Assembly (NCBI GenBank): GCA_033002965.1
Contig: JAURVB010008945.1
Span: 62,001-126,000, forward strand
DNA length: 64,000 bases
Source: Piper betle
Lineage: Eukaryota; Streptophyta; Magnoliopsida; Piperales; Piperaceae
Direction of reading: 5' to 3'
Shown here: one piece after another, positions 60,430-64,000 of the stretch
How the letters are laid out: each line of letters begins with the position of its first letter
How positions within the stretch are numbered: the first letter of the stretch is position 1
Notes under the pieces: generated by a model
The model's database searches: none
Seen by the model: the letters and a program-made list of their open reading frames with translations, nothing else
What the model was told of the DNA's origin: nothing
Program-made: the position numbers and the translations under genes

Positions 60430-61259
60430 TATTTATACATTTAACGACTTCAAAACTATCATCGTCATATTATCACGTGACAACCTTAAATCATTAGGCA
60501 TCAAGTGAAATCCACAAAAGAGATTTCTACAATCGGTATAAGCAAATACTAAAGTTCACTTAGCTCTGATATCACTTATTGAGAAATATGTACTCTAGCA
60601 GAAATAACCCAAAGAAAATATTTCCCCTCAATATAAAATGAAAACAAATATAAGATTCAATAGGAGACACCAAGATAAAAAAATAGAGGGAAACTCTTCT
60701 CTAAAATTAGATTAAGAAAACCAACCTATTCGATTCACTTTAATTAAGAAACTCTTTTATAATTAAGCATCAAATATAATTTAAGAAAACTCCCTTACAA
60801 ATCAGACCAACAACAAGATATAAAAAATACAACTCTTGAGAAAAATATATATGAGAAATTGAAAAAATTACATACACCTCTAAAGAAATATAGATCACCT
60901 CACACCTAAGATTATGGCCCCTAACATCAACTTAATACGATGAAAAACTTCTCTTAAACTCTTTATTTATGAGCCAAATGTACTAAAAAATTCTTAAGAT
61001 AATGTTATGTTTAGCATTAATAAACTTCTCATTTATATAAAAGAATATGTGTGTAATTCAAGAAGTCACCATATTACACTTCTATAGAAAATGATGTAAT
61101 CATACGTAAGTATACGAAACATCAACTATTAGTGTGATAAATGAAAAAATTAAAAATTGACTATTGGATTTTTAAATGCGAATGAGTGAAGGAAACCTAA
61201 CAAATCCGCCATTTCACGAATCCATTAGCTAATTAGACATAATTGGTGGCAAAGTTCTC
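60430..61259. other. AT-rich DNA upstream of the kinase fragment
   Basis: No exon for the missing kinase N-terminus is visible here. The sequence is AT-rich, with degraded retroelement traces. Confidence 0.4.
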
Positions 61260-63945
61260 CATACTAGTTCCACTTCAACAAAATATCCTTCATCACAATT
61301 TTGGTCAACATATCTGAGACATTTTTGTCAGTGTAAACCTTGTTCAACTCTAACAACTCTTTTTCCAACACATCTCTTATACAATGATACCAAACATCTA
61401 TGTATTTACTCTTTGAATGAAAACTATAGTTCTTATTTAAATGTATAGCACATTGACTATCACAAAGTACCTCATACTTATCTTGACTTACCCGAATTTC
61501 ATTTAGAAATTTTTTCAACTATTGAACCTCTTTGCTAGTTTCTCTAACTGTAATGAATTCAGCTTCAGCTGTAGATAAAACAACACACTTTTGCAATTTA
61601 GACTCCCAAGAAACAACACCACTAGCAAAAGTAGCAACTCCAGAAGAAGAAAGTCAGGATCACTAGCTATATCTGCATTAATATAATATGATAATATAGA
61701 GTTACCTCCCCCAAAGTATAAATATAGCTTGGAAGTACTTCTCAAATATCTCAATATCCACTGAACTGTTTGTCAATGCTCTTTGCCTTGATTAGATAAA
61801 TGTCTACTTATTGCCCTAATAGCACACATCATTTTTAGTCAAGTACAAACTATAACATACATAAGACTCCCAATACAGATACATAAGGGACCTTCTTCGT
61901 CTCATATACCTTTGTTTTACTTAACTCACCTTCTTCAATTTTAATTGATTTCCTAGTAGAACAGCAACCGACTTGACTTCCTTCATGTTGAACCATTGAA
62001 CTATCTTCTCATTGTATTTCTCTTGGGATAAATAATCTTCTTATCCTTCTGTCCCGCTGGATGGACATGCCAAGAATTTGCCTAGTTGGACCTAAATCTT
62101 TCATAGCAAAGGATCTGTCCAAACTTTTCTTTAAATCTCCAATTCTTGATTTATCCTGTCCAAGAATCAACATATCATCAACATAAAAAATAAAATGATA
62201 AAGTCATTCTCCCCAAATTTCTTGATAAACACACAATAGTCTGAAACAATTTTGTTATAGCTTGACTCTTGTACCATTGTCTGGGAGTGGTACAAGAGTG
62301 TACCATTGTTTGATTTTATAAAAGAATCAAACTTCTTGTACCACTGTCTAGGAGCTTGCTTGAGGTCATACAAACTCTTTTTTAATCTACACATCATCTA
62401 TTTTTTTCCTTATCCACAAAACCCTTATGTTATTCTATATAGATTTTTTCATCAAGATCACCCTGGAGAAATGCAGTCTTCACATCTAACTATTCAACCT
62501 TCAAATCCATACTTAGAGCCAAATCTAGCACACAACAGATTGAAAACATTTTTACAACAGGAAAAAATTTCGTCAAAATTAATACCTTTCTTTCACTCAA
62601 AACTTTTCACCACAAATCATACTTTGTACCTTGGTTGTGAGTTACCTTTATCGATGCTTAAGGCGATAAACCCACTTGTTCCTTAATGCTTTTATCCTCT
62701 TAGGAAGATTTACAAGCTCATAGGTGTTGTTCTTACACAATGACTTTAGTTTCTCTCTCATAATACTTACCCATATGTATTTCTCCTTGTGACTAATAGC
62801 TTCACTGAAGGCTTTAGGCTTACCATTTTCTATAAGTGTCAAATAAGTGGGCTTTGGATACTTCATGGATGGTTTAACAACTCTACTAGATTTTATTCCA
62901 GTAGCATCTGCCTCTCCTTGATTAACAACCTAATCACCATCATGTACTTATTCATCAACAACATTAGGAACTATATCATTTATAATATCATTCTTCTCAC
63001 TTTTACCGTCTTTAAGCAAGGTAACAGGAATGTCATCTCTGGCTTCATCATCATTCTGTTTTAGCAATATATTGTACAATATCTTCTTTAGTTATTGGAA
63101 GAGCAGATGAAATCTTAACCATCATAACATAATATTGAGAATTGCTTTAGGTACTAGTTTCATTCCCAAAGTCCTTTATAAACTAATTATCTCGAAACAC
63201 ATCATCTTGACTTTAAACAATCTTCTTCTCCTTAGGATCCCAAAGTCTAAAACCAAACTTTTCATCCCCATAATCCAAGATATACATTCCAATGTCCTAG
63301 TATTAAGCTTAAACCTTAGTTCCTTAAACACATACAAAAGCTTTACAACTAAACAACCCTAAATGAGCATATTTTACCTTCATATCACTCCAAACTTTTC
63401 CTAGAGCATCTTCACTTAAAGCAAGTGTGGGAGACCTATTAATTAAATAACAAGCAGTATAAACAGCTTCAATTCAAAAACCATTAGATAATTTTGTTGT
63501 AGAAAGCATACACATAACCCTTTTTTAAATTATTTTGTTTATCATTTGACAACTCTATTTAATTGTGGGGAATAAAGAACTGTCTTTTTATGTTGAATGT
63601 CATGTTTATCACAATAAACTTAAAATCAAGCAATTTTCACCTCAATTATTACTCCTCAAACATTTTAAAGTTTTCCATGTGTCTTTTTCTACAAGAACAT
63701 GAAATGATTTAAAAGTATTAAGCACATCACTTTTACTCTTCAAATAGTAACACCATATATTCCTTGAAGCATCATCAATAAAAGTGACAAATAAGAGGCT
63801 TTATCAAGAGATTTCATCTTCATTGGACTACATACATAAGAATTTGCAAGTTTAAGTATCTGAGTCTTCCTCTTACCTGTGGATACAAAAGAAGCCATGT
63901 TTTCTAACCCAACAATGATCACAAAAGCCTAGTGTTGCCTTATCG
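61260..63945 (-). pseudogene. Ty1/copia retrotransposon fragment, decayed
   Basis: On the minus strand the copia order integrase, reverse transcriptase, RNase H can be read in pieces. The integrase start is at 63740-63922 (LANSYVCSPMKMKSL). Reverse transcriptase pieces are at 62648-62866 (ELVNLPKRIKALRNKWVYRLK) and 62167-62397 (CRLKKSLYDLKQAPRQWYKKF). RNase H pieces are at 61515-61754 (RYLRSTSKLYLYFGG) and 61264-61518 (CDSQCAIHLNKN, SKYIDVWYHCIRD). Many stops and shifts separate them, so it is long dead. No LTR is visible at the 61260 end. The 5' end is cut off exactly where another LTR starts at 63946. Confidence 0.85.
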
Positions 63946-64000
63946 TGTAAAACCCGTGACTCGAGTTAGGGTTTTATGTTACCAAACCAGTTGGTTCGAC
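63946..64000 (+). mobile_element. Start of a long LTR, same family as 12271-15128
   Basis: The last 55 bp begin TGTAAAACCCGTGACTCGAG and match, at roughly 90 percent, the reverse complement of the end of the solo LTR at 15075-15128. The element is therefore inserted in the opposite orientation and continues beyond the window. It interrupts the copia fragment. Confidence 0.8.

Overview
The window is AT-rich nuclear DNA of a flowering plant. It holds eight split or single-exon genes with plant-specific relatives, long AT-rich spacers, many dinucleotide runs and several nested transposable elements. Very GC-rich exons (KCS, the RING exon, DECOY exon 1) beside AT-rich introns and spacers suggest a non-grass monocot, but that is inference. 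There is no bacterial, organellar or CRISPR-type content.

Genes in order: a 3-ketoacyl-CoA synthase at 2781-4196 (+); an Alba-domain RNA-binding protein with RGG and GYERN repeats at 18077-22681 (+, 8 exons); an SDI1/MS5-type TPR protein at 24085-27238 (+, 4 exons); augmin subunit 7 at 30049-33813 (+, 9 exons); a BOI-related RING E3 ligase at 37490-38882 (-, 3 exons); cytosolic glutathione reductase at 41998-52648 (-, 16 exons); a DECOY / mL59-domain protein at 55263-57754 (+, 4 exons); and a PBS1-like receptor-like cytoplasmic kinase at 58693-60114 (-, four exons found, first exon missing) whose catalytic Asp is Asn. These are unrelated housekeeping, regulatory and defence-type genes and do not form a pathway.

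The accessory part is mobile DNA. A CACTA-like element (6022-8487) carries a tandem array of three TRIM-type LTRs. A MITE (9361-9585) lies next to a broken endogenous pararetrovirus-like insertion on the minus strand (about 9600-16620). That insertion keeps a movement-protein-like frame, a tRNA-Met primer site, a TATA box with four TGACGT motifs, and coat-protein pieces full of stops. It is interrupted by a 2.86-kb solo LTR (12271-15128) with a perfect 5-bp target duplication. A second copy of that LTR family starts at 63946, inside a degenerate Ty1/copia fragment (61260-63945). A compact 2.5-kb non-autonomous LTR retrotransposon sits in intron 7 of the glutathione reductase gene (45491-47997).

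Four of the eight genes (KCS, SDI1-like, AUG7, GR) carry single-base indels, six in total and mostly in or beside short homopolymers, with good coding sequence on both sides. This looks more like residual long-read assembly error than independent decay, and gene models here should be read with that in mind.
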